Assembly: GCF_037176765.1 (NCBI RefSeq)
Contig: NC_090025.1
Location: forward strand, 93,703,006 to 93,767,005
DNA from: Anolis sagrei
Taxonomy: Eukaryota > Chordata > Lepidosauria > Squamata > Anolidae
Direction of reading: 5' to 3'
DNA: 64,000 nt
Below are positions 1 through 10,793 of the stretch, one piece after another. Under the pieces are notes generated by a model. It was given only the letters and a program-made list of their open reading frames with translations, had not been told where the DNA came from and did no database searches. How positions within the stretch are numbered: the stretch's first letter is position 1; the number at the start of each line of letters is the position of its first letter. Made by a program: the position numbers and the translations under genes.

Positions 1-119
1 ACACAGATATAGTATCATAGATTGGAAAGGGAGCCCTAAGGAAGGACTATGATATGTTGCATATTCCAGAGTGGGCAAATCAGACAATCTCCACATCAAC
101 ACTGACAAAGAAACAATAA

Positions 120-241
120 GAAATACTGTTCACTCGCAAGCATAAAGGAATTACATATATTAGAAACCAACACTTTCTCATTACTTTATTTTCCAGATCA
201 CCAGACTGGGCCACAGCAACGCGTGGCAGGGGACAGCTAGT
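120..241 (-). repeat. Repeat family H, head fragment
   Basis: Reverse complement starts TACTAGCTGTCCCCTGCCAC and runs through the CCAGTCTGGTGATCTGG block. The same head occurs on the plus strand at 41288, 44466, 48650, 56588 and elsewhere. I do not know this family by name. Confidence 0.6.
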
Positions 242-302
242 AATAATAATAAAAACAAAGTAAAAATAATAAATGTAACAATAGCAATAAATAGAGAAAA
301 AT

Positions 303-310
303 AATAAATG

Positions 311-341
<31 letters not shown>

Positions 342-356
342 AATAATAATAATAAA
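303..356. repeat. GAT/AAT microsatellite
   Basis: GAT-type repeat followed by AAT-type repeats in an A-rich stretch. Confidence 0.8.
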
Positions 357-416
357 GTAAAATAATGAATGTAATAAAAATAATACTAATTACAGAGTCA
401 AATAATAAATAACCTT

Positions 417-490
417 GACTCAAGTATAAGCCGAGGGGAGCTTTTTCAGCTTTAAAAGGGGGCTGAAAAACTAGGCTTATACTTGAGTAT
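417..490. mobile_element. Small foldback MITE
   Basis: Inverted ends CTCAAGTATAAGCC and GGCTTATACTTGAG enclose about 45 bp that itself pairs (AGCTTTTTCAGC against GCTGAAAAACT). The size and foldback form fit a MITE. The family is unknown. Confidence 0.55.
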
Positions 491-611
491 ATACAGTAGA
501 TATATTTGTAGGGGAGAAACTCGTGGACAACGGAGTAGTGGAGACAGGTTGGAGGCAGTGCAATATGAGGACAAACATTATGGGGGGGAATGACCTAGGG
601 AGATGTAAGAT

Positions 612-790
612 CACTCTCCAAAGGCCAAGTTTTGAGGTTCTTCTTGAAAGTTTCTAGGGTGGAAGCTTGCCTAATCTCAACGGGCAATGAGTTCCAGAGT
701 CAGGGGGCCACAGAGGAGAAGGCTCTCTATTTCCTCGGCCACATTCTGAATCTGATTTCTAATGGTTCTAGACTCATTATGATTTGGGAC
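612..790 (-). mobile_element. L2-type LINE fragment, 3' coding part
   Basis: The reverse complement matches the conserved L2 C-terminal segment (…WNSLPVEIRQ…FKKNLKTW), degenerate. Similar segments are better kept at 13.9 kb and 30.4 kb. Confidence 0.55.
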
Positions 791-804
791 TGTATATTGT
801 GGCT

Positions 805-1645
805 TCATAAAAAGTTGCTGTTCTTATCTGTCTCCATTGCAACATCTTCACTCACCTTTGGCACTCGAATGATGGATGGTCTGGGTATATGCGTATGAAG
901 TGTGACTGTACCACAACCTGACATTTCAGCAGACAACGAGGAGGAATCAGCAGCCACAGACAGGGATGAAACTGCAGCGTGATTGCTTCCATTGCTATTT
1001 GTGCTGTTTTTTTCGGCACAAAAGCTGTGCAAAATGATTTTCCCTCCAGTCTCATCCCTCTGGATACTTGGAGAATTGGCAGCTTTTGAGGATGGCTGCC
1101 TGTATATTGCGGAGCTCCTCTCAATGTTTTGGACTTCGGAGGCAGGTAGGCAGTTTGCCTCCGGCTGGTCAAAGGGAGCATTCTCCGTCAGACTTCCGAA
1201 ACAGGTAAGCAGTGCTGAACAAGGAAACGGATGCATCGTGAGTAATGCCAAAAAGTGGATACTTTTTATGCCATATTTGCAATTAGCAGAAACATCACAT
1301 AATAAAGAAGAAATCCTCACGGTGACAGCAGATAAACTTCTTGCAGTGACTCTACTGATTGTTGAAGTTCAGAATATTCCATTGCTTGGAAGCCATGAGC
1401 CGGATAACCATTTTCCTCAGGTCTCTAATAGAGAGAGAAACAGTGCATGCCCCATGTCCTTTGGATATAAGCGACACAACTGTCGCCAAATGTTTCGAGA
1501 TGGATTCGTACTCCTCATCAGAGATGTCAGTGATGAAACAAAAAGCTCTCACAAAAGAACCATTTTCACGGCAAGCTACAGTTTCAGTCTGTGGCTGAAC
1601 AGATGCTTCCTGGTGAGGTAGTCCTCAGTCAATAGTGCTGCATCC
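805..1645 (-). pseudogene. Unassigned coding-like stretch, two frames
   Basis: On the minus strand an open frame from about 1620 to 1352 reads ITDISDEEYESISKHLATVV and then SLSIRDLRKMVIRLMASKQW. A second frame (1320-805) reads SLTENAPFDQPEANCLPASE and continues with Ser-rich low-complexity sequence. The composition looks protein-coding (mixed hydrophobic and charged helices, few rare codons), but no clean splice site joins the frames and no start is clear. I do not recognise the family. It may be a retrocopy, an old transposon ORF or an exon of an unannotated gene. Confidence 0.3.
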
Positions 1646-1979
1646 TCAAGTTACTTGGCTGAAGCAGCAGAAAGGATAATGCAACCTGATCTACCCAGCT
1701 ATAATAGGATCAAGGTGTATCTCCGTGACATCACAACAATAGCATCAGTGGGTCTAGTTACACAACATGGATGTCTATTAACAAGAGTTCCAATCTGATA
1801 TTCGTCACTAACAAAAATCAAAAATGTTTTTTTCCAAACTCCTGCCAGGTCATCTATTATTAAAGGAGGAAGCAAAAGGGCTTAAAACTTTTGTCAAGAG
1901 GGGAAATGTGAGGCTAGCTCTGTTCTTCAGCTACAGAAAAATATTCTACCATTCTTATGGCGATGCACATAAAGACTAT

Positions 1980-2703
1980 TGTGCTGGTACGGCTGTACCA
2001 GGAGCTCCACCTTTATTTTCTTTCTGTTATCTGTTTGCAGTCATAGGACAGGCCTCCTGTCCATCATAATTAAGATTTGGTTCCGCCCCTTGTTCTGGGC
2101 TCTGAGAGGGAAAGGAGCCATTTTTTGGCCAGTCTCACACAAGGTTGCCAAGCTATAGGACGTAGACCAGCTCGTCCCGTAGAAAAGCTTCCTTTCTCAA
2201 TAACATCCGGGGATACAGAAACAGAAATTCCAGGGAAAGAGTCCCAAAGTTCTGGCTGAGAGCTCACAGCCTCTCAGCCTCACAGCAATCAGAGGGAAAA
2301 CAGCCCTGAAGTTTCAAAGAATTCTCGGAGGGAGGACAGCATTACAGATCCACTGAACTCCAACTGAAATATCTTCAAGCCTCGGCTGGTAGGTCTACTC
2401 AATACCCAGATGCATTTGGAATCGGTAGTAAGATGAGGCATAGATAATATTTGCTTGAAGTCCCCAACATCTGGACTTATCATCTGTTCTCTACTAGGCA
2501 GAGGGCCTTCTCGATTGTAGCCCCTTATTTATGGAATGCCTTGCCAGTTGAAACCCGAACTATCCGAGACCTATTTGCTTTTTGGAAAGCCTGTAAAACC
2601 TTTCTCTTCCGACAAGCTTTCGATGGGTGAATAACTCGGGACTATGTCTGTTCTTGTTAATTGTATTGTTTTAATCTACTGCTGTAAACCGCTCCGAGTC
2701 AAA

Positions 2704-2738
<35 letters not shown>

Positions 2739-3045
2739 AAGACAGCCTAGGAGAGGTTAAAAGGGTTTTTTTTCTTTCCTACAGAGAAAGTTGAGTTAAT
2801 CAAAGTCAGGTACCAGTCCATTGAGGACTAGACTAAGAAAGCCTTGAAGTGTTGTTTGAACCATTGAAGATTTGTTGTTTGTTCCATAATAAAGACTTTG
2901 TTGTATCATTAAAGACGCTAAAGACCATGACTTCAGAAAAATCCCTGAGAACCTCTCTTTGAGGCGCTCCTGGCTTCCCGCTGGGCTTAAAGTATACGTC
3001 CTATAGAAAGGTACAGCTGTTACAGGCCCAGCGCACGACAGAACA
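1980..3045 (+). mobile_element. Solo LTR, family T1 copy A (ERV-like fossil), with L2 insert
   Basis: It begins TGTGCTGGTACGG, ends GACAGAACA, and is flanked by the 5-bp duplication ACTAT (1975-1979 and 3046-3050). It carries an AATAAA before the 3' third. An L2 3' end lies inside at about 2435-2738. Four relatives occur in this window, at 10.8, 11.5, 21.6 and 23.1 kb. A TG…CA form with 5-bp duplications fits a retroviral-type LTR; no internal genes remain. Confidence 0.82.
2435..2738 (+). mobile_element. L2-type LINE 3' end inserted in LTR copy A
   Basis: Reads CCTTATTTATGGAATGCCTT, then the 3' UTR ending CTGCTGTAAACCGCTCCGAG and an AAATA tail. It matches the 3' ends at 9.1-9.4 kb and 20.9-21.2 kb. 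5'-truncated, as usual for LINEs. Confidence 0.8.
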
Positions 3046-3261
3046 ACTATTGCTTCCAAAACACCTCCTTTCTGACAGAGTATAAATCATGTGCTCTTGG
3101 TTTTCTCTTCATGATTCCATCCATATACATTCCAGAATACAGTTACGGAATGGAATTTTATGGAATTTTATAACACCCTTGCCATTGAGAGTACTGTGAT
3201 AAAAATTGAATTCCTGTATTTCATTCATATATTATCATATTTGGGGAAGACAAACAAAGAA

Positions 3262-4975
3262 TGACCATAGAATCATAGAGTTGGAAGAGACCGCATGGGC
3301 CATCCAGTCCAACCCCCTGCCAAGAAGCAGGAATATTGCATTCAGAGCACCCCTGACAGATGGCCATCTAGCCTCTGTTTAAAAACCTCCAAAGAAAGAG
3401 GCTCCACCACACTCCGGGGCAAAGAGTTCCACTGCTGAATGGCTCTCACAGTCAGGAAGTTCTTCCTCATGTTCAGATGGAATCTCCTCTCATGTAGTTT
3501 GAAACCATTGTTCCGCGTCCTAGTCTCCAGGGCAGCAGAAAACAAGCTTGCCCCCTCCTCCCTGTGACTTCCTGTACAGAAGTTGATTATAAATTGTATG
3601 ATTTTAACTGTATTTGTGTTTAGATTGGCTGCACTAATGCTGGAGCGGCCTAACTGAGAGGAGTGCGTTGCCATGGAGACGATGTAGGCTAGCAGTAGAG
3701 TGGAAAGTGGGCGGAGCCTAGTGAGAGAAATCTATCTGCGTTTGAAAAGAAGCAGTCAGTTGGGGTTTGGAGCTCGGAGTGAGCAGTTCCAGTTAGGTCG
3801 TTTCAGTCAGCCGTCGGAGATAGTAGTTTAGTGGAAGAGCAGTGAGAGGGAATAGCAATAGGTTTTTCAGCCTAGGAAGGCGGGAGGGAGAAACCTAGAT
3901 AGTTTCTTTAGTCAGGGAAGGCTAAAGAAAGCTAGTTAAGATCGCTAGTCGAGAGAAGACTAGAGATCAGTAGTTTGATCAAGGACAGATCAAATTAGAA
4001 AGCTATTCATCTCAGGAAACATTGCTCAGCAAAGTGCTACATTTCACTAACAGTTGCTATAAGTTGTATCATTTGAAAGAGTGAACTGTATTACAAACTA
4101 AGTGTTACTTAAAGTTCCAGAAGTCATTCAACAACTCGTAACCACACGCTTTGTACAAAATAAACTTGTTAACTTTTGTTTGAAGACTGCCTCACCTCCA
4201 TCAATTCTGCATCCAGTGTGCCATTTCTCACAATATTATAACTTACCTCACGTGGTGGCAGAAAAGCAGGGGAAAATGACCAAATAGATATACATTCTTA
4301 TCTCCAGTCACGCTACAATACATACCGTTTAATTACTACTAAGTTATTACTATCTTAATAAAAGAAGAGGTGCGATTGAACAGCCTCCCTTCTAACTTGA
4401 TGGTAAATTTGGTTCCTTTCAAATTGGTAACAACAATAATCATCCCTAGGCTCCCCTGCTCCTGCGCACTTCCTCTCACATATTTATACATGGTTATCAT
4501 ATCTCCTCTCAGCCTTCTCTTCTTCAGGCTAAACATGCTCAGCTCCTTAAGCCACTCCTCATAGGGCTTGTTCTCCAGACCCTTGATCATTTTAGTCGCC
4601 CTCCTCTGGACACATTCCAGCTTGTCAATATCTCTCTTTAATTGTGGTGCCCACAACTGGATACAATATTCCAGTTGTGGTCTAACCAAGGCGGAATAGA
4701 GGGGTAACATTCCTTCCTTCGATCTAGACACTATGCTCCTATTGATGCAGGCCAAAATCCCATTGGCTTTTTTTGCCGCCACATCACATTGTTGGCTCAT
4801 GTTTAACTTGTTGTCCATTAGGACTCCAAGATCTTTTTCACACGTACTGCTCTCGAGCCAGGCGTCCCCCATTCTTTATCTTTGTATTTCGTTTTTTCTG
4901 CCTAAGTGGAGTATCTTTTGTCCCTGTTGAACTTCATTTTGTTAGTTTTGGCCCATCTCTCTAATCTGTTTCAAC
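3262..4975 (-). mobile_element. CR1 LINE 3' part, split by an LTR-like insert
   Basis: The left part (3262-3572) carries the CR1 3' end ATAGAATCATAGAGTTGGAA and codes [20 protein letters not shown]. The right part (4474-4975) codes the upstream RT region DLGVLMDNKLNMSQQCDVAA then LEYCIQLWAP and [17 protein letters not shown]. The two halves rejoin once the insert at 3573-4468 is removed. 5'-truncated and degenerate. Confidence 0.85.
3573..4468 (+). mobile_element. LTR-like element, family T2 copy 1 (fossil), inside CR1
   Basis: It starts TGTACAGAAGTTG and ends TGCGCA, flanked by the 5-bp duplication CTTCC (3568-3572, 4469-4473). It has AATAAACTTGTTAACTTTTG followed by CCTCACGTGGTGGCAG, which looks like an LTR edge plus primer-binding site. 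About 220 bp follow with no second LTR. Its relative lies at 6608-7526. Retrovirus- or Gypsy-type; the class is uncertain. Confidence 0.7.
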
Positions 4976-5029
4976 ACAGAACATCACAAGAACAAACCTT
5001 TTTGGAACATTCCACTTTTTTATCTCCCA

Positions 5030-5390
5030 TCCAAAAGAGCTGATGGCAACACATTACATCTTGCAGTCGCCAAAGCTTTATTCTGGGGGAGATAAATCAA
5101 AATGTGAAGTCATGTCTCCATGCTTGCATGGAATTATTGATGTGGTAGGGGAACAAGTTGTGTTTGCTGCAAGAGTCAGATTATGGAAGTCAAGATCCAA
5201 AAGTCTCCTCTTGACTGACTTTCAAGCTTTCACAAATGTGCTTCCAAAGATAGGAAATTGTCAACATTTTCTAATGTTACACCATTAAGCTGTATTTCTG
5301 GCATTGGAGAGGGATTGCCTGGTGACTGCTGGAAGAACACTTTGGTTTTCTCGATGTTTAATGACAGGCGTGTTGGTATGTGCAGAAGCT
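5030..5390 (-). mobile_element. Degenerate LINE RT fragment (RTE/jockey-like)
   Basis: The reverse complement reads LNIEKTKVFFQQSPG followed by PEIQLNGVTLENVDNF, resembling the segment after the RT palm in RTE-like elements. Only about 350 bp are recognisable. Confidence 0.45.
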
Positions 5391-6480
5391 ATTACTGCTT
5401 GCTGCTGTGAGAGCCACCACAGTTTATATTTATAACAAAAACCAAGGTATCAAAACTATTTGACCTGTTCAATTTTGGTCCCTGATCTGCCAAGACATGG
5501 GCTTCCACTCTTTGGCAAAAATGAAAATTTTGGATTTAACATAGCATTCCAGAATATAACATTTTTTGGCTTTTGTTTCCCTAAGGCCCAATCTACACTG
5601 CCATACAAAATTCAGATTATCTGCTTTGAACTGGATTATATGGCCTTAGAAAAACAGAGGAAAGAAGGATACTATTTAAATTTATGGTGGAGTTCCATAA
5701 AGTTGGTAGGAACACCGTGGGGCTTTTAATGATTCTCTTTCTAATGTGAAACGTTTTAGACTTCCACTTACACCCACTACTCTTTCCAAATGTATCCCTC
5801 TAAATAAAAAAAATGTACTATTTACATGTTTTTTCTAGTATTTAAATTTGTGCCACACCTCCTTTCGAACAGTTTCCCCAAGCAATTAAACGAGTCTTTC
5901 AAAAATGTAATAGAATCACTAATAAATTCAGATGTCTAAGCAGGGGTGAAGAATACATGTTGCACTAGATGTTTACTCCCAAACTGCTTGCTATTGACCA
6001 TGGAAACAATGGGAATCTGGAGAAAGCTTGTAATAGTCATTGGTTCATATGTACAATATATGTCCTTGCATCTTATTTTTGTTAAACTACTTTGCAGGAA
6101 ATAATATGAAACACTCTCAGCATGCTGACAAGCATAACTTAACAACTCCTGGAATGTGTTGATTGCCATGTCATAGAACCTGGTATTTTACATATTTCTG
6201 TGATAATATTTTAACCATTGCTTGCTTTGTCTCTCTGTGTCTCTCTCTGGCTATGATGTATTGCATTGCTATAAAAAAGACCAGTATTAAAAAAGCCCCC
6301 CCCCCTCACCCGAAAGAAGGCCTTACTGGTACATTATTTAAACTGTTATGTTTATTCATATCATGAAATAATCACCATGCTCAGTATATCCCATATGAAT
6401 GGGGATATTGGAATAATGATACAAAAGGTTTGCTAGAATAGATCCTGAGCCCCCCCCCATCAAACTCAGCCCCCCCCCAT
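5391..6480. other. Intergenic stretch, little recognised
   Basis: It holds one fragment of the abundant GTGTAGAAGGGGCC MITE family (about 5584-5646). The rest, including a CCCC-rich tract near 6298, shows no gene or known repeat. Confidence 0.5.
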
Positions 6481-6607
6481 CAAACTTTGCTGCCAGATGG
6501 ATCAAGGCGGATCAGCGCTGCTTGTGTTATTGGACCTCACAGCAGCATTTGATACGGTTGATCACAATCTATTAACCCACCGCCTAGCCATGAATGGGGT
6601 TAGGGGG

Positions 6608-7526
6608 TGTACAGAAGTTATTGAAACTATGTATATGTTTAACTGTTAGAATATGTTCGTATTGGTAACAGTAGCTGAAGCTAGAGCTAACTGGTTGTAT
6701 CCACAGTGGCGTTGCCATGGAGACCAGGCAGGAGAGAGTGAGAAGTGGGTGGAGCCTAGCAAGAGAATGTTATCTGCGTCTTTGAAAGAAGCAGTTCAGT
6801 TTAGCAGTTGGGAGTTAGCAGTCGGAGTTAGCAGTTGCGAGAGGAGAGTGGAGAGTGGAGAAGCAGTGTGTGTGATATAGCCGGAGGTTTCTTCAGTCTA
6901 GGAAGGCTGAAGGGGGAAACCTAAATAGTTTCGTTAGTCAGAGAAGACTAAGGGAAGCTTGTTTAGATCACTAGTTAGGAAAGAACTAGAGATCTAGGAT
7001 TTGATCAAGAAAGGATCAAATTAGAAGGCTATTCACATTAGGAAACATTGTTTAATAAAGTGCTTCACTTCAGTAAAAGTCAATCACAAGTTGTGTCATC
7101 GAGAAGAGAGAACTGTATTGCAAACCAAGTTACATTCCAAGTTCTATAAGTTATTCAAAGTAATTCCAAGTTATTTAACAGCCTGCAACCATGTGCTTTG
7201 TACAAAATAAACTTATTAACTTTTGTTGAAGACCGTGTCATCTCCATTTATCTGCGTCTGGGGAGCCAGTTCTCATCGGCAATACCTCACGTTGGTGGCA
7301 GTTACCTTAATTACATCTATAATCATTCACACCTGTATAATTGGTAGTAGAATTTAAGAACAGTCTTTACAATTGGTGACAGCGGGTGGGTTCTTTAAAG
7401 TTAAAAACCCTGTACCCTCTCTGTTGTTGGAATTGCAGCACCTTTGCAATTGGCACAATTGTACAATTGGTGCGTGCAGGCTTCACAAATTTGGTGTCAG
7501 AGGTGGGATAGACTTTGCAAATTCCA
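6608..7526 (+). mobile_element. LTR-like element, family T2 copy 2 (fossil), inside L2
   Basis: It starts TGTACAGAAGTTATTG and ends ATTCCA, flanked by GGGGG on both sides (6603-6607, 7527-7531). It shares with copy 1 the sequence from the start through AATAAACTTATTAACTTTTG and ACCTCACGTTGGTGGCAG. Downstream are further TTGGTG.CAG-like words (near 7374 and 7490). One LTR plus leader only. The GGGGG duplication is low complexity and weaker evidence than CTTCC. Confidence 0.65.
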
Positions 7527-8288
7527 GGGGGATACCCCTTAAGTGGGTGTCCTGCTTCCTCCAGAATCGGGGGCAGTATGTGGTGAGGGGAGGGATGGCT
7601 TCCAAGAGGTCTCTGCTAGTATGCGGGGTCCCGCAGGGAGCCATTCTCTCTCCTCTGTTATTTAACATCTATATGCAACCACTTGCCCGACTGGTGCAAA
7701 GCTTTGGGCTTGAGTGCCACCAGTACGCTGACGACACTCAGCTCATTTTGAGGATGGAGGGCCGGCCAGACTCCACACCCGAAAATTTCCATCAGTGCCT
7801 TGAGGCCGTTACTGGATGGTTGCATGCCAGCAGGTTGAGGGTGAATCCAGCAAAGACTGAGATCCTTTGGCTGGGCTGTCTGGGTGGGAGGGAGATCCAG
7901 CTGCCTACTCTGGATGGTGAGACACTACGTCCGTCATCTTCTGTAAAAAGTCTTGGTGTCTTATTGGACCCACTGCTCACAATGGAGGCCCAGGTCTCTG
8001 CTGTGAGCAGATCTGCGTTTTTCCATCTACGTCAGGCTAGGGAACGACCTGGCTACAGTGATCCAGGCGACGGTCATCTCGAGGCTTGACTACTGTAACG
8101 CCCTCTACATTGGCCTTCCTTTTTCAGTGATCCGGAAACTGAAGCTGGTGCAAAATGCGGCGGCTCATCTTCTCACCAGAGTGCCAGCGAGGTGTCGTAT
8201 TACCCCAATTCTCCAACAGCTGCACTGGCTACCGATTGAGTACCAGATCACTTTCAAGGTGCTGGTACTAACCTTTAAGGCCTTATAT

Positions 8289-9028
8289 CAGTGTTTCTCA
8301 ACCTGGGGGTCGGGACCCCTGTGGGGGTCGCGAGGGGGTGTGAGAGGGGTCGCCAAAGACCATCAGAAAACACAGTATTTTCTGTTGGTCATGGGGGTTC
8401 TGTGTGGAAAGTTTGGTCCAATTCTGTTGTTGGTAGGCTTCAGAATGCTATTTCATTGTGGGTGAACTATAAATCCCAACAACTACAACTCCCAAATGGC
8501 AAGGTCTATTTTCTCCAAACTCTACCAGTGTTCACATTTGGGCATATTGAGTATTTGTGCCACGGTTGATCCAGATCCATCATTGCTTGAGTCCACAGTG
8601 TTCTCTAGATGTAGGTGAACTACAACTCCAAAAACCCAAGGTCAATGTCCACCAGACTGTCCCAGTATTTCCTCTTGGTCATGGGAATTTTGTGTGCCAT
8701 GTTTGATTCAATTCCATCATTGGTGGAATTCAGAAGGCTCTTTGATTTAAGGTGAACTATAAATCCCAGCAACTCCAGCATTACCAAATAACAAAATCAA
8801 TCACCCCCAACCCCACCAGTATTCAAATTTTGGGCATATCAAGTATTTAGCCAAATTTGGGCCAGCGACTGAAAATACATCCTGCATATCAGATATTTAC
8901 ATTACAATTCATAACAGTAGCAAAATTAGTTATGAAGTAGCAATGAAAATAACGTTATGGTTGGGGGTCACCACAACATGAGGACCTGTGCTAAGGGGTC
9001 GCGGCATTAGGAAGGTTGAGAACCACTG
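8289..9028 (+). mobile_element. SPIN-like non-autonomous hAT transposon inside L2
   Basis: Ends CAGTGTTTCTCAACCTGGG and AAGGTTGAGAACCACTG are flanked by the perfect 8-bp duplication CCTTATAT (8281-8288, 9029-9036), typical of hAT. The left end reads GACCCCTGTGGGGGTCGCGA and the right end CATATCAGATATTTACATT, then GGTTGGGGGTCACCACAACA, closely matching my memory of the SPIN (Space Invaders) consensus. About 490 bp in the middle match repeat family H instead. No transposase gene. Confidence 0.88.
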
Positions 9029-9426
9029 CCTTATATGGTCTGGGGCCGGCATACTTAAGGGACCACTTATTCCCCTACCAACCCCAGAGATTACCCCGGT
9101 CTGAAGACCAAAATCTGCTTGCAGTCCCTAACATCCAGACCTATCATTTGTCATCTACTAGGCATAGAGCCTTCTTGATCGTGGCTCCTTATTTATGGAA
9201 TGCCTTGCCAGTTGAAACTCAAACCATCTGAGACCTACTTGCTTTTCGGAAAGCCTGTAAAACTTATTTTCCGATAAGCTTTTGATGGGTTAACAATCCG
9301 GGCTAAGCCTGTTCTCGCTGCCTATTGTTATTGTTATGGTCATTTTAAAGCTAATTGTATTGTTTTAATCTGTTTCTGTAAACTGCTCCGAGCCAAATTG
9401 GGAGTAGTGGTATATAAGTTGAATAA

Positions 9427-9480
<54 letters not shown>

Positions 9481-9489
9481 GCTTCCCTT

Positions 9490-9590
9490 CCCCAAATCAA
9501 AATCCTGGCTACGGGCCTGCTTGCCGTATATATGCTGTGCCCTTTGGGGTGAGAAGGCCAGAATATAAATGTTTTAAATAAATAAATACT
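9490..9590 (+). mobile_element. SINE/LINE 3' tail fragment
   Basis: GGGGTGAGAAGGCCAGAATA followed by an AAATA tail, the 3' end type shared by Sauria-like SINEs and Bov-B/L2 tails. Confidence 0.55.
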
Positions 9591-10265
9591 TCTTGAGCAT
9601 TTGTAAATGCTGTCTCTGAAGTGTTGGCATGCTCTTAATTATTTGATCAGTACAGTAGAATAGATATAAACAGTATTAGCATTACATTGAAAGTTTATTT
9701 ATAGATGTATTACAGAGTATTATTGCCAAGTCATTTGCAGACTATTCTGTTGTATTTTAAAATTACTGTTTGATTTGGATAGATAAGATGAAGATACATG
9801 TATAAATAGGATCCAATCGTGTTATATATAAACGAGACTAGAATTTGACTCGAGGTAGGAATCCGAGCTCAAATAACAAGCTGAGGTTTCACATGACCTC
9901 ATATGTTCAGGTCAGCCTACAACAGAGGCTGGATCTACAGTGCAATTAATGCAGTTCAACTAGTATTTGGCCATATTAGATACAGTATGTAATATTCTGG
10001 ATTTTCCCCTTGAGAAGACTGTAGAACTATCGAGAGGCAATAAAATATCCAAGACCATACATGAGTAAGTTGCACATAATTCCTTGGAGCTTACTTCTGA
10101 GGAAATATGCAAAAGATTTGTGCTACTTAATGCAAATTTATTAATTTCATTAATGATTGCTCTTATATATATCACAAGGGAAAAGGAAGAGTACCTTTCT
10201 TCCAAAGCTACTGTCCTGCAAGCAGAAAATGTAAATAGGGGCATCTTCCAACCCTCCCAATGTTG
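9591..10265. other. Intergenic stretch, nothing recognised
   Basis: AT-rich unique-looking sequence. No gene, RNA or known repeat found. Confidence 0.5.
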
Positions 10266-10793
10266 TTGGATTTATTTATTTATTTATTTATCGTGTCAGG
10301 AGCGAACCAAACAGTTGTATTGCATTAAAAACAAACAAACAAACAAAACACAAAGTTTGCAATTTTGGTAGTTGATTAAATGTCCTTTAACCAGTAGCCG
10401 GCCAATTGGAGTGCCTCTGGGGTTGCTGCAAGAAGGTCCTCCATTGTGTATGTGGCAGGACTCAGGTTGCATTGCAGTAAGTGGTCTGTGGTTTGCTCTT
10501 CTCCACACTCGCATGTCGTAGATTCCACTTTGTAGCCCCATTTCTTAAGGTTGGCTCTGCATGTCATGGTGCCAGAGCGCAGTCTGTTCAGCGCCTTCCA
10601 AGTCGCCCAGTTTTCTGTGTGCCCAGGAGCGAGTCTTTCATTTGGTATCAGCCCTTGATTGAGGTTCTGGGTTTGAGCCTGCCACTTTTGGACTCTTGCT
10701 TGCTGAGGTGTTCCAGCAAGTGTCTCTGTAGATCTTAGAAAACTATTTCTTGATTTAAGTCATTGACATGCTGGCTGATACCCAAACAGGGGG

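Larger units (their letters stand above)
6485..9480 (+). mobile_element. L2-type LINE, long copy split by two insertions
   Basis: RT motif TAAFDTVDHNLLTHRLAMNG appears before the break at 6607. After an LTR-like insert it continues at 7532 with WVSCFLQNRGQYVVRGG, then CGVPQGAILSPLLFNIYM and YADDTQLI, and the C-terminal part [16 protein letters not shown] hAT element interrupts at 8289-9028. The 3' end is CTGCTCCGAGCCAAATTGGG plus an AAT tail (9429-9479). The L2 clade is inferred from the C-terminal pattern and 3' UTR. Confidence 0.85.
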
